From Alligator mississippiensis (Eukaryota; Chordata; Crocodylia; Alligatoridae), in assembly GCF_030867095.1 (NCBI RefSeq), contig NC_081835.1:19848501-19912500 (forward strand): 64,000 bases of DNA, written 5' to 3'. The notes beneath the pieces were generated by a model. That model saw only the letters and a list, made by a program, of their open reading frames with translations. It made no database searches and had not been told where the DNA came from. The position numbers and the translations under genes are program-made. Of the stretch, positions 1 through 15,785 are shown in pieces (position 1 is the stretch's first letter; every line of letters starts with the position of its first letter).

Positions 1-483
1 GAGTTCTTGGTGAGCTCCAGTCTCAGCTGTAGGCAATAAAAATGCACATACAGTAAGTCTGCTCTGGACTGCAGTTCTGAGCATGGCTGGGTCTCCAGTG
101 TGGTGCGAGGTGAAGCTATTTTAGCTGTTCACTAAGGAAGCATTAGCATGTTTTGGTCTCGACTGCTGTTCATGGGAGGTGACTGTTATAGACAAGTTGA
201 CCAATGATGGGGAGGAGCAGCGAACTAAGAATCCAGCTTACTTTGGAAGAAAGTTCTGGAACCAAATGGAATTGTTGGGGTAGGGGAAATGGCCTCTTAC
301 TATATGAACTAGAGTGACTAAACCTCTTCAGTGCCCCTCACTGTCTGAAGATTAAAACAGTAGGTAGTGAACAACACCTCTTTGTCCTGAGCACCGGTTC
401 CCCAACCCACTCTAATGCTACTACTGATCCTGGAATGACAGTGCCTAAGGGGTGGAGGAGCTCAAGGAAATGTCAGAGATGAG

Positions 484-1085
484 CTAAGCATGACACACTT
501 GAGACTGCTGGGGATAACCCCTGAGTGTCTTAACAGATTCCACTTCTGGATGTGGAGCATGGGAGTAGATGAGCTGGAGTACTGTGTTCAGTTCTGGGTG
601 CCGCACTTCGGGAGGGATGTGGACAGCATTGAGAGGGTCCAGAGGAAGGCCACTCACATGATGTGGGGACACAGGGCAGACACTACAAAGAGGCTACAGG
701 GACCTCTAACCTGTTCAGCCTTCGCAAGAGAAGGCTGAGGGGAGACCTGGTGGCCATCTATAAACTCACCAGGGGGGACCAGCAGAGTTTGGGGGACAGC
801 CTGTTCTGCCAAGCGTGTGCTGCTGCCCCCCCCCCGGTAACAATTTGTTGCCATTATTCCTTGTTAGAGTAGGCTTAGATTAGACATCCGAAGGCGCTAC
901 TTAAGTCAGGGCGGCTAGAATCTGGAACCAACTTCCAAGGGAAGTGGTGATGGCTCCTACCCTGGGGGTCTTTTAAGAGGAGGCTTGATGTCTACCTGGC
1001 TGGGGTCATTTTGAGCCCAGTTTTCTCTCCTGCCCAGGGCAGGGGTCAGATTTGATTATCTACAAGGTCCTTTCCAATCCTACCT
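484..1085 (+). mobile_element. CR1 LINE 3' fragment (end of reverse transcriptase ORF plus 3'UTR)
   Basis: Translated pieces resemble the C-terminal end of CR1 ORF2: LEYCVQFWVPHFGRD, then SIERVQRKATHM, and in another frame FSLRKRRLRGDLVAIYKL. The frame change shows a dead, 5'-truncated copy. It runs into a typical CR1 3'UTR containing GGTCAGATTTGATTATCTAC and TCCTTTCCAATCCTA. The terminal short repeat of CR1 is degraded. Boundaries are approximate. Confidence 0.85.
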
Positions 1086-4000
1086 CAGTGAATTTACTCG
1101 GGGTCATGTTGCTGCCAATCCCTCTGGGGCCAACTTCCATCTGCTGCTCACAAGCAGATGCAGTGCCTGAGGCTACCACATCATTCCTAGAGAAGAAACA
1201 CTGCTAGCTCAATCTGGGCTTCCTAGCTCTTGTAATGTGACCCTGCTCCACTGCCCTCCACTCTTACCTGTTCTTCAGTGAAGCTCCTGCATAGCGGTGA
1301 AGGGTTGCTTTGAGCAGGAACAGAATGACTGGGCTACACTGCAGTTATAATGCTGCGCTGCTTATTCAAGGCTTATGGAAAATCTTAGACTGGCAGAAGC
1401 TCTCCCAGGAGAGAACTTAACCACTGCTGTGCAAGCAACTTTTCTTGGGGCTATGGGAACAGCCCTCAGGAACTGGGAATCCTCAGATGTGAATAGTCAG
1501 GTTTCTGTGGGAATCCCCCATGCCTGTCTTTGCATTCACCTATTTGATCCTAAGTGAGAGCTTCCAGATACTTCATTTAACACTTCCTAGGGATTGGTTA
1601 AACCTGCTTCTCCACATCCAGGTAGGAACAGCTCCTCTTATACCTGGGGAGAATATATGAAAATCTTATGATTGCACCCATCAAGGAACACCACAGTGGG
1701 TCTTTTATAGTTGCAGTCTAGACTCAGATGTTGTGTAGCCTGGGTAGACGACCCCCAACATGCGTCCCAGAGCATGACGTGGAAAGTCATTTTGCTTGGC
1801 GCACGTACCTTGAAAGGTGCTGGAGCTGTCCTACCACAACAAGGATTGGGCCTCTCTTGGCTCTCCTGCCATTGGCCTCTGGCACAGCTACATTTTGCAA
1901 GTCCAGGTTGAAGATGTTTTCTGGTACTCTGCCCAAACAAGTTCCTGACCCCTGTTGGATAGACTTCTCATTTCACTTTGGACTTTACTTGGTGACCTCA
2001 TGCCCTTCTGTAGCATGCATGAGTTGATGGTCACAGCTTCATAGGCAGCTTCTGCAAGCCTCATCTGGGTTAACTTTTTCCAGGGTCGAATCAAAGATGA
2101 CTGTAAAATGACCAAAACTTTCAAAAGTGTGCAAGTCTGTTCCCTAGGTCTACCTAGTCAGCTTCCTAGTGAAAACAGCTTTTAAGAGTCCAAAGCTGTC
2201 CTTTGGGGATAGTTTGAAAGCAAGACCTGCTTATTTATGTTTCTGGGAGGGGAAAACCCAAGTTATGAATGCTGGGAGGAGCTTGTATTCAGAGCAGCCT
2301 GTCCCTAATTCCTCTTCCACTAGTTCAGGCAGCAGAAAGGAAGGCACTCTGGTGAGCAGCAGGATCCTTTTAGATGGCTTCTGAGAAGGGTTTATTGGAG
2401 CAAGCAGTGCATGCCAAGGCAGCACTGGATTGACTCCTTGGAACAAAGCCTGACGAATCCCTTGCTAAGAGGCCCTGTGCAGAGTTGCCAGCTCTAATTG
2501 TTTTTTTTTTTATATGCAAATCAACACATGACCACAACTGACCTTTTTTTATTTTTTATTTCCTCTGTTTAATTAGTCGAGTAGTTAAAGTCTTCAGTGG
2601 TGCAAGATCTCTCGCCTCTGGTCCTAGAAAGCCTGGAAAGTCAGGTTTTGGGGAAACTAGTACAGCTTCCTGCTAGGCCTGTTCTCTAAAAGCCTTGCAG
2701 GAAGCTGCTTGAAGGCTTTTCTTGTACAAATGAAAAACTATGCTCATGTTTTCTCAAAAAAAATGAAAAGAAGAAAAATCCAGGAACTCTGCCACAGATT
2801 TGACTTTATTTATTTGTTTAGTAAGGATGACATGATTTCTAGCAGGCTTTTTCTAGTTGTTAAAGTATGTCACATGTTGCAGTGAGCTGAGGAAGAAGAG
2901 AATTTCTAAAACCTATGTGTGAGAGAGGAGTTAGCCAGTAGAGCTTCTCCTGTCATGATGTCCTTGTTGGCACAAAAGACTTTCTGCTGGTAGAACAGTC
3001 AGTCTTTCTTTGCACATGACACTGACACACTAGTAGACCAGGCTTGAGGAAGCTGTGCTCTCGAGTAATCAAACTCCAGAAATGCAATGTTCCAGCAACA
3101 GATTTTTTTTTATGGTCTAAAGTGTCCCTGGAATATATTAAGAATAAAGTGACCTGCATTTGTATAGCTCTCTTATTTCTGACAATGAACTTTAAAAGGG
3201 GCAGGGGGGGTCTTCATATTTCTGTGTAAGCAGTCTTTATAAAAGCAAGGTAAAAGAAGCAACAGCCGCCATTAAAACAGTTGGATGCTTCCTATCTGCT
3301 GGTCCCTCAAATAAATAAGTCTTTATGAAAGACCAGGGTAAGGAGAAAGGCCTCTCTCAGGTTAGGCTCTGCATCTCATGTAAAACTTCATCTCTGGCCT
3401 TTGGAAATTGATCTCCAATGTACATCATTTTCCAACCCTAGCCAGGTAGTGCACAGTTAGTCCTAGGGCATGTAACTATCACATGAAACCAGCATCCTCC
3501 TATCAAAAGACTGAGGTTCTGATGCTGCAGTAGGTGAAGGACAGAGAATTAAGTAAGAACATAAAGGGTCCATAATATGCTTGGCCACTGTGGTATCTTG
3601 TATCCCACAGTGGTACAGGAAAGGCAAGGGAAAAGGGAATTTTATGCAAGGCCTACACAAACTGATCTATGTCCTCCCCTCTCCTTCCTTACAGCTCCTA
3701 CCATTCAGAGGCTTAGGAAGTCTAATTTGGAGGCTGCTTCCCTAATTAGCATGTTTATTACCCACTGGATCTATCCTGCATGAATGTGTCTAATCTTCTG
3801 AAAAAGCTTCAGTTGTTGGTCTCCATCTTGTTGCAGTGAGTTCCTCAAGTCTGTAAGTTCTGTGAGTAAATAGAGACTGACCATAGCAGCTATGATGTCC
3901 TGGATCCTGTCGCTTTTTTTTTTTTTCCCCCCCCTCTTTTTTCCTTTCCAAGCTAAAAAGTCCTACCCTGACTAGTCTTACCTCAAACAGAAGCCTCTCC

Positions 4001-6744
4001 ATAGCTCTGATCATCACCATACTCTTTTTTTTTTTTTCTTCAACTCTTCTCCCTGCTGCCCCCCCCCCTTTACCTTTCCCTTGAGGTAAGGGCCAAAACT
4101 GCACCCACAAGCTGAGGCTTAGTCCCAGGGACTTATACAGTGACATGACACTTATGTTTTTGTGATTTAATTCCTAACATCCAGTCTGCCTTTCAGCTAC
4201 TGCTGAGCACTAAGCTGATGGCTTCAGAAGACTAGCCACAACAACTTTAACTTTTTTTTTTTTTTTTCCCTCCCTAAAGTAATAACAGCTAATGTAGAAA
4301 GTGTGGGGTGTCCTTCCCCCTCCCCCCAGGGTGTTGCATGAGAAGGACTCTTCTGTCTGCAAATTTTTCCTCTTAAGGAAAGTCTCTCAGGGACCCAGTT
4401 ACTTCAAGCTAGTGAAGGTACAGTATAGAAGCTACATGGCAAAAGGGCCCTAATTGACAACATCTAGTAAAGGTCTCTGAGCCTCCTAGAGAAATCTGGA
4501 CTGTATCTGACTTGGGATGAGATGAGGACCAGCCTGAATTGGTGTCACGTGCGCACAAAGGGAAATGGCAGAATGGGTTTGTTTTGTTTTTTTTAGACTA
4601 GTGTGTGTGGGGTTTTTTTTATTTGTTTTGGGTTTGTGTTTTGACAAATCAAGGAGGCTTGACTTTTTTTTGGGGGGGGGGGGGGTGATGGCAACTGCTG
4701 AGCTCTTCTACATAGGCCTAGAGTATAGATCAGTTTTAAGTGGAATTTTTAAGCTCCTTAACAGGGCTGGCCTGCCTACCTGCTCAGGTGCTGGGAAAGG
4801 TGGTTTCCAGGACCTTTAGGTTTCCCCACCCACCAGTGTGTGCCTTGGCCTCCCAATGCTTTCAGCTTCCACAAGTACTGAGGTGCACAAGGAATGGGAG
4901 AGGAAGGTGACTACTGTACCAGAGGACAACTTCACTTACCACAGTGTGCAAGTTGCAGTGCAAGTGTAGTGTAACCCATCTGGGCAAGAAGACTATTACC
5001 AATGGTAAATGGAGCACAGGCCTTCTGCTGACACAGATGATCAGTCCTCTGTAGAATGAGAACACTTCAGCATTTTCATGCTGTCCTCATCTGCTTTGAA
5101 ACAAAAGCAGCAGTACTTTTAAGCCAATAGAAACTGTCCATAAAAGCTCTAGAACTAGGTGAATTCAGCCCTGTTCTGTAACTTGGGATGACCTAGCCAT
5201 ATATGAAGCCATAGTATAAACATGGCAGCTTCCATTTGGAATGCTGCTCTTCAGACTTAGAGAGGAGTACTACCTCTGAAAGTGGATGCATGCTTAACTC
5301 TGTCCCTCAAAGCAGTCCCTACAACTTGCAGGAAAAAAGGGAACATGACTTGTTTAATATGAAATGTTTCTCAGCTCAGTAAAAACAAACCCTACGTCAA
5401 ATAAGTTTTTGCCTTTGCACATGCATCAGTAATGCTTAGTTATTCACTCTGGCTTGTTTCTCTAAGCTGGAACTCGGTGCATATCTTTTTTTTTTTTTTT
5501 TTTTTGAGGCTCTATTTTTCTCTGAAGCGATCCAACTTAAGGGTTGGCCAGAACTTCGACATCTGCTCTATAATCTGCATGGCGGCCTTCCTAGCCATGA
5601 GACCTCTTAACTGCCACCTCATGTCATTCCCTCTGCACCAGGCTGGAGCAGCTTTCCTAGAAAGGAACAGGATCATGGACCTGGTAACAATGTGGAACTT
5701 GCCCTCAGCTGGAGTGTGGTTTCTTGCACTATAAGCCAAAGCATCTCTGCTCACAGAAGAATCAAACCCTTGCCTATTCTGACTTGGCACCTTGCACCAA
5801 ATTGGCTCTGAAGTGGACATGACTTTAAATGTCTGTGCTGTCAAAGTAGCATGCATTGAGTCTCTTTGAGACTATGCTAATTGAGATCAATACCCTTAAA
5901 GTCCAGTGCTAAAGTGACTGTATCAGACCTTCAATTCCACTTACTTTTGAATAAAATGAAGCTGTTCAAGCTCCTTGTGTGAAGGATTGGAAATGCAGAG
6001 AGCTTTTTCCTGCTGCCCATCTGTTACGCTTTTACTTTCTCACTTGAAGCTTTATGAACCCTTCCCTATGCTACAAGGGGCATCTCAAATTGCATAAGCT
6101 TCCTCCAAATGTCAGATGTGGACATGAGGGCAGGTCCACGAGAAATAAAATGGAACTAGTGCTCCGAGTGCTTTTCTCCTGAAGATCAGGCCTCAGTCTC
6201 GCTCTTGATCCCACAAAACTACTCCAGTGCCAAGTGGATGAATCCATCCAGCATATCTGTCCTCCTACTCTGCCAGATGGTTAAATCAGTACCTAGTCCC
6301 ACTCTGCTCAAGCTGGCTGCATGGCACTGTACAAGTGAGCTTGTGTGGCCCTGAGTGGAGGTAGTGGGACAGACTTCTAGCCTTGAGCAGTATTCAGAGC
6401 TGAAGTGCTGGCTCAGTATCAACAAACCCATGAGGACTGTTCAAGCAGTAACTCCCCAGAGCCCTCTAGTGGGTAGAGGAAAGGGAAAACCACCTGCTTG
6501 TGGGTTAGACTTGGCTTTAAGATGCTCTCATGTAGCAGCTGAGCTGAAACTCTGCATTTTAAATACAGCATAACTAAAGAAGCAAGCATGCAGGCTGCTG
6601 CTAAATGCAGGAGATTCCAAAAGGCAAGCTTAATTGACTACTGAAGAGGAATTAAAATGGTGATGGGCTTTATGGGACCAATAACCACTCAGGCTTGCTC
6701 TGCTGCTCTTGAAGGCTTTGCTTAAAGCTCTAGTGACTTTAAGC

Positions 6745-6964
6745 CCCTGATTCTGAGCCAGGGTGGTGCAGCACCTTGGGGTGCCTTGAGATCCTGCAAG
6801 GGTGTTGCAGGTGCCACACTGTTAAGCTTGTAATTCACAAGAAGTCTGAATACTCACATTCTTTGCAACAGAAGAATTGCTGTATTTTTCTGTAGGCAAA
6901 AACGAAATGTCAGCTCTTTCCCCATTCAAAGGATGCCTCCAACTAAAAAGGTTGAGAATCACTG
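6745..6964. mobile_element. Non-autonomous hAT-like element (family 1, copy a)
   Basis: The right end reads GGTTGAGAATCACTG, whose reverse complement CAGTGATTCTCAACC matches the left end CCCTGATTCTGAGCC in most positions. The flanks carry 8-bp direct repeats, CTTTAAGC at 6737-6744 and TTTTAAGC at 6965-6972, with one mismatch. Eight-base target duplications and CAG-type ends are hallmarks of hAT transposons. At about 220 bp there is no room for a transposase. It shares ends and a GCACCTTGGGGTGCCTTGAGAT-like block with the copy near 22.9 kb and shares ends with the copy at 48.8 kb. Confidence 0.75.
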
Positions 6965-8141
6965 TTTTAAGCAGTATAAAAGCCTGTGGCCACTCCTAAA
7001 CTAGTTTATGCAAGACTTGGGCCCTTCAAAAGTTCAAATGGCCAAGACCCATTGTGCTAGATGTAAAACAAATAGATTTCCCACCCCAGGGAGCATATCT
7101 AAACACAAGACAAAGGACAGACAGACGGGAAGAGTAAGGAAACAAGCTAGGCAAGATTAGAGCTTCAGAGCTATCCAGAAATGGCCTAATGTTGACTGGC
7201 TCTTGAGTGCGTCTTGGGCCTATAATTTTGAGTCCTACTTTAGCTCGCCTGAACTCTGAAGTCCAGCAAGATCAAAAGGCTCAAGGACCAGATTTTAACC
7301 AGTGAAGAGGGCTTTGGACACAAATGACACTGTCTAGCCTAGGGAGATGCTCCTAGTATGCTAAGGTGCTTTCATCCTCTTAATTTATTGTTTCTGGAAC
7401 AAAAAGGGTTGGGATTCTCCTAGCTCTAGTAGAAGCTAAAGTATAAAAACTCTTAGCTGGAGGTGTCCAGCTGTTTAGATGGCATGAAGGGAAACTGCTT
7501 GGTTGCAGGCATATATAACAATTATTCCTTTATTGTAATGGTACAACAGAACAGTTCTGTGAAGGTTTTTTGATGGTTTAGTAAAATGCCACTCTCCACA
7601 TGAGCTTACCTGAGCAGTATCTCAAATGCATTGCAATACAGCTGTTTTTTTGTTTTTGGTGCCCTGGAATGAAGCAACACTGTCCATGGCTACTAGCCAG
7701 CACAGACTGCTTGCCTCTTCTACCCTGACTTGCTCCAAAGCATCATCTAGGGTGACTGAGATGCAAACTGGCCTTAACTCCTCTCTGCAAGGTAACACTT
7801 TAACTGGAGAAAATTCTTCCTTTGATACCCTAGCATAAAAATGTCTCCCATCTGACTGCTCTGGCAGCATCTACTATCTCATCTTGGCAGAGATGAAACT
7901 AGTCCTCAGCCATAGGGTATATGATGGATTTGGGTGAATCCTTCCTGACTTGATGTTACAAAATGGTCCAAGGGGTTAAGGAATAACATACTCAGAGTTG
8001 AGCTTCCCCTTTGGCAGAACAAAAGGAGTTGACTAGTAGTCTGATAGTAACAAGCTGTGGAAGAAGGGAGATCTTGGAATCGCTGGTGCAGGCAGATAAA
8101 AGCCACCCCCTTGTCTTGCTCTGGTTCAAGGTCCTCTGCAG

Positions 8142-8339
8142 CAGAGGTATCCAACCACTAGGCTGTGGCCCAGTACCAGGCTGTGAAAGGCTGGCTGCTG
8201 GGTCATGGTGTGGGCCCCTGTCTGTCCACCTGGGTGGGTGGCTTCTGCTGGCCATGGTCATGTACAGGGTTGGAGGTAGGGGGCAGCTGGCTCTGCACCC
8301 TATGCTGATCACTGGTGTAGAGAAGGTTGGGAACCATTG
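8142..8339. mobile_element. Non-autonomous hAT-like element (different family)
   Basis: The left end is CAGAGGTATCCAACC. The right end is GGTTGGGAACCATTG, which reads CAATGGTTCCCAACC on the other strand, an imperfect terminal inverted repeat. Direct repeats CTCTGCAG (8134-8141) and CTCTACAG (8340-8347) flank it and match at 7 of 8 bases. The interior of about 198 bp is non-coding. Confidence 0.7.
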
Positions 8340-10286
8340 CTCTACAGGATTGGACAGCTGCACCCAACTGTGAGTCCAGTTTTAGTTAAACTGGAATTTC
8401 TAAAAGCTTTTTCCTGCCTTGCTTCACACAGTGATGCCCTCAAACCCTGATACATTCAAGTTGTGAGTTCCTGCTTATTCCTTGATTTTAACACTTTTGT
8501 GGATCTCCTCCTTTAGTTGAGATCAGTGCCTGAGATTCCAGTATTTCTGTAGTTCATGTTAAATCTAGTAAGATCAAGGCTCTTGCAAAGCTCCTCAGTC
8601 CCTCTAAATAGTGCATGGAAGACTGCAGCAGGAAACTGATTGCTGTTGGCAGTCTACAGCTTCTCTGCCAGATGAGTCTTGCACCTTATCTATTATTCAT
8701 GTCACCTCTAGCCTGCCATGCATCTGTACATCCCCTCATGTCTCCTGGGCTAATTGCTCAAATGGGAATGGACATGGGACTCCTTGTTCAGAAAGCATCC
8801 ATGTGTTCACATTGCTTATTGCATGTGTATCTAGGGACTCTTAGTCTTTTATGCTCAGTTACTTCAAGCTATTACTGCTACCCTGTTTTAGCAAAGGGAA
8901 GCATGGAATGGCACGTGGCAGGGTAGATGAGCCAAACAAACTTCTTTTGGGGGGGTGTGGATTCATCAAGTATTACAGTCTCAACTCCTGGTTTCTGAGA
9001 AGTCTTGCTGGACTGAACAGCCCTGCATAGTGTCTGTGACTAAACTACTGCTGCAGTCAACCTCCTAGGAAAATAAAACTTCAAAATATCAGGCTACAAG
9101 CTGACTGAACCTTGATTATCTAGATGAAACTAAATACCTTGCAGCAGGGCTTGTAACATTCCTCTTCCTTACAACTTCAGGCTGAGCATGTTTGACTAGT
9201 GTCGTTTTTTTTTTTTTTTTACTCCGTTCTGGAAGCAAGGACTGAGCAACAGCTACTGCTCAGCAGTACCAACACTGCTCTAAGTTTGGTTGCACTACTG
9301 GAACCTGTGAAGGAAGATGATGGTTGATGCAGCTGCAGACTGAATCTGCTGATGGGTCTTTCTGAGCCATCCTCCAACCATTCAGTTTGCTCTTTAATTC
9401 TCAGTTTAGTCTGCACTTGTCAACCTGGTACTTGAGGCTGCCAGTGGTGCGAGATGGCTTTAAAACTACACAGAATAATAGGACACTGTCAGAGCAAGAT
9501 GTCCTGCTTTTTTGTTCACTTTTTTTTTTCCCCGTTCCATGCAGAGGTACTTGGAGTTGCAACAGAACTGATTTGCAAGGCCTTAGTTGTGGCTAAAATC
9601 TGTAGAAATAGTGAAATAAGCTTTCCTCCAAAGTGAGGATTCAGCCTTTGATCACACTGGTCTTCCTTTGGTGTGGACACCTCTGCAGAGAAGCTCAGTA
9701 GTCTTGGGGGGGGGGGGGGCAGGAAATGTGCACATTGTCTCTTCTAGTGAGGATGAAGTTGTCCTACTGGATCATAGATCAAAGGTTAAGAAAACTAGTT
9801 ACTTACCATATACTAACAATTCTTGTTTTCCTGTTAAATGCATTCAGTTCTAACACTGATCATGGAAGCAGTAACTATTCCAGGAACAGTGCACTTGTGT
9901 GCCTTTTGGCTTCAGATTAGACCTTGGAAGCAAGAAGATGGACCAGATGCACCTCTTTCAGGACCCCCCAAATGCCTGTAAACTGATACTGTCTCTTTAT
10001 TAGGATCCTAACTCTATCTTTAGTGACAATGTGCTGATACCACCAGGTTATAGTGCAGTTTAGGGTATAGGTCCACAAAAGATAAACTAGCTTCAGTTGC
10101 TGACATGTACCAGCCTCTAATGCAGGCAGATTGTAGAACTTCTCGGGAATGCTGCAGAGCAGAATTTGGAGTTGCGTAAGACCTGGAATCTGTCTCGGTT
10201 CTAATGGAGCAGTTGACTTGTAGCCTTCTTTGTGTGATAGGCAGTTCCTCATCTGACTTGAAAGGATTCATTTCTTTCTCTTCCAG

Positions 10287-10294
10287 TTTGAAAC
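10287..10294 (+). other. RAB7A: RAB7A 5'UTR portion of the first coding exon, after its splice acceptor
   Basis: A pyrimidine-rich acceptor ends in CAG at 10286. The eight bases before the ATG are therefore untranslated, and the rest of the 5'UTR must lie in an upstream exon. Nothing in 1-10286 looks like a CpG-rich first exon, so that exon is probably left of the window. Confidence 0.8.
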
Positions 10295-14505
<4,211 letters not shown>

Positions 14506-15785
14506 GGTGGAGCTGGAGGGGTTGAGCACAGTCCTTCACAAACGGATATCACACTTAGGCCTTCAAACACAAAGCCCCTCTTCTGTATAAAATAAAACAA
14601 AATTAAAAAAAATCCCACCTCCAGCTGCCAAAACCCACCCATCTCCTGTGAGCAACTGTAAGCCCAGCCCTCCTACACAGAGCTCATCTATGTCCCTACA
14701 CCCATTCACATTGCCCCACTCCTTGGTAGCAGACTTCTTTTTCTTGGTTTTGAAATGAAATTCTTATGTCTGGAATGGAAGCTAACCCTGGGTGTCCAAT
14801 GGAGAGAAACTGTTTACAGGTAATCTGTGTAACAATTTGCATACATTTTTAACTGTCTCGTGTTCCCCTGTGAAGGCTGCAACTGGGAAAGGCTGATTAC
14901 CCATAGTTCATTGCAAACTCAGCACTCAGTCTGACTAGGTTGAGTTTTGTATGTATCTCTGTTAATGCTTGTTACTTTTAACTAATCAGATCTTTTTACA
15001 GTATCCATGTATTATGTAATGCTTCTTTAGGAAAAATCTTATAGTACATGTTAATATATGCAACCAATTAAAAAAATGTATAAATTAGTGTAAAATTCTT
15101 GAATGTCAAAAGTACTGAAACACAGATTGTCTAGAAAGTGAGGAGGACACTTGAAGTGTGGCGTGCTAGCAACATGAAGTCCAGATAGAGGCAGTATTCT
15201 GTACAGTAGGAGTGAGAATTATGTAAAAGTTTTTACTGACTCTTGAGAGCCAAAAAGCTTCATCTTTTGGGGGGGAAAATCCAAATCTGTCTGGCTTCCT
15301 TGTATCTAAATTCTCAAAGTTGATTTGCATAACAGTTGATATGCACACTGGATTATTGGATTTAAAATTAAATATGGCTGTGAAATGATCATCTTGTTTG
15401 TTCACCTTCCCCCATCCATTTTTAACATCTCGCAGGAAATCCAAAAAAGTTTAAGGTGAGATGTTCCAGTGACTTGCCTTTTGTAGAAGGAGCTCCTTCC
15501 CATCTGGCTTGTGGCAGTCATACCTTGGCAAATGACTTGAACTAGGAACCTTTCTTCTCTTCTTACTGACCACTACTCTAGAATTTTTTTGGTATGGAGA
15601 AACTCAGCAGTTTAGCTCCTTCCCCTCCTCCTTTCTTCCTAGTATTTGTTCTTGCATTTTGTAGCTTGCTTAAATAGAAGCCTTCTACCTGTTTTTTCCA
15701 GAAGTCTACATTCTAGTACGTAGGCTGAGCTCTTCTGTAAAGAAACAAACACGATGCCAATAAACTTAACAAGAACAGAACTCAA
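14506..15785 (+). other. RAB7A: RAB7A 3'UTR
   Basis: AT-rich sequence runs from the stop codon to a poly(A) signal, AATAAA, at 15759-15764. The length of about 1.27 kb is typical for this gene. An earlier AATAAA at about 14590 in an A-rich stretch could give a short isoform. The exact cleavage point is inferred. Confidence 0.75.
15759..15764 (+). terminator. RAB7A: Poly(A) signal AATAAA for RAB7A
   Basis: Canonical hexamer about 1.25 kb after the RAB7A stop. It is followed by an A/C-rich stretch, then C/T-rich DNA that looks unlike the UTR. Confidence 0.65.

Larger units (their letters stand above)
1..10286 (+). other. RAB7A: Probable RAB7A intron 1 (3' part)
   Basis: No coding exon can be supported here. 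The stretch is AT-rich with many T homopolymers (for example around 3910, 4250, 5490 and 9206) and G runs at 4672-4685 and 9706-9719. It contains the CR1 copy at 484-1085 and hAT-like elements at 6745-6964 and 8142-8339. Assignment to intron 1 rests on the splice acceptor before the RAB7A ATG. Confidence 0.6.

Noticed and set aside
3903-3950. Poly(T)/poly(C) tracts as possible retroposon tails
   Set aside because: Adjacent sequence shows no SINE or processed-gene body and no flanking duplication; simple low complexity.
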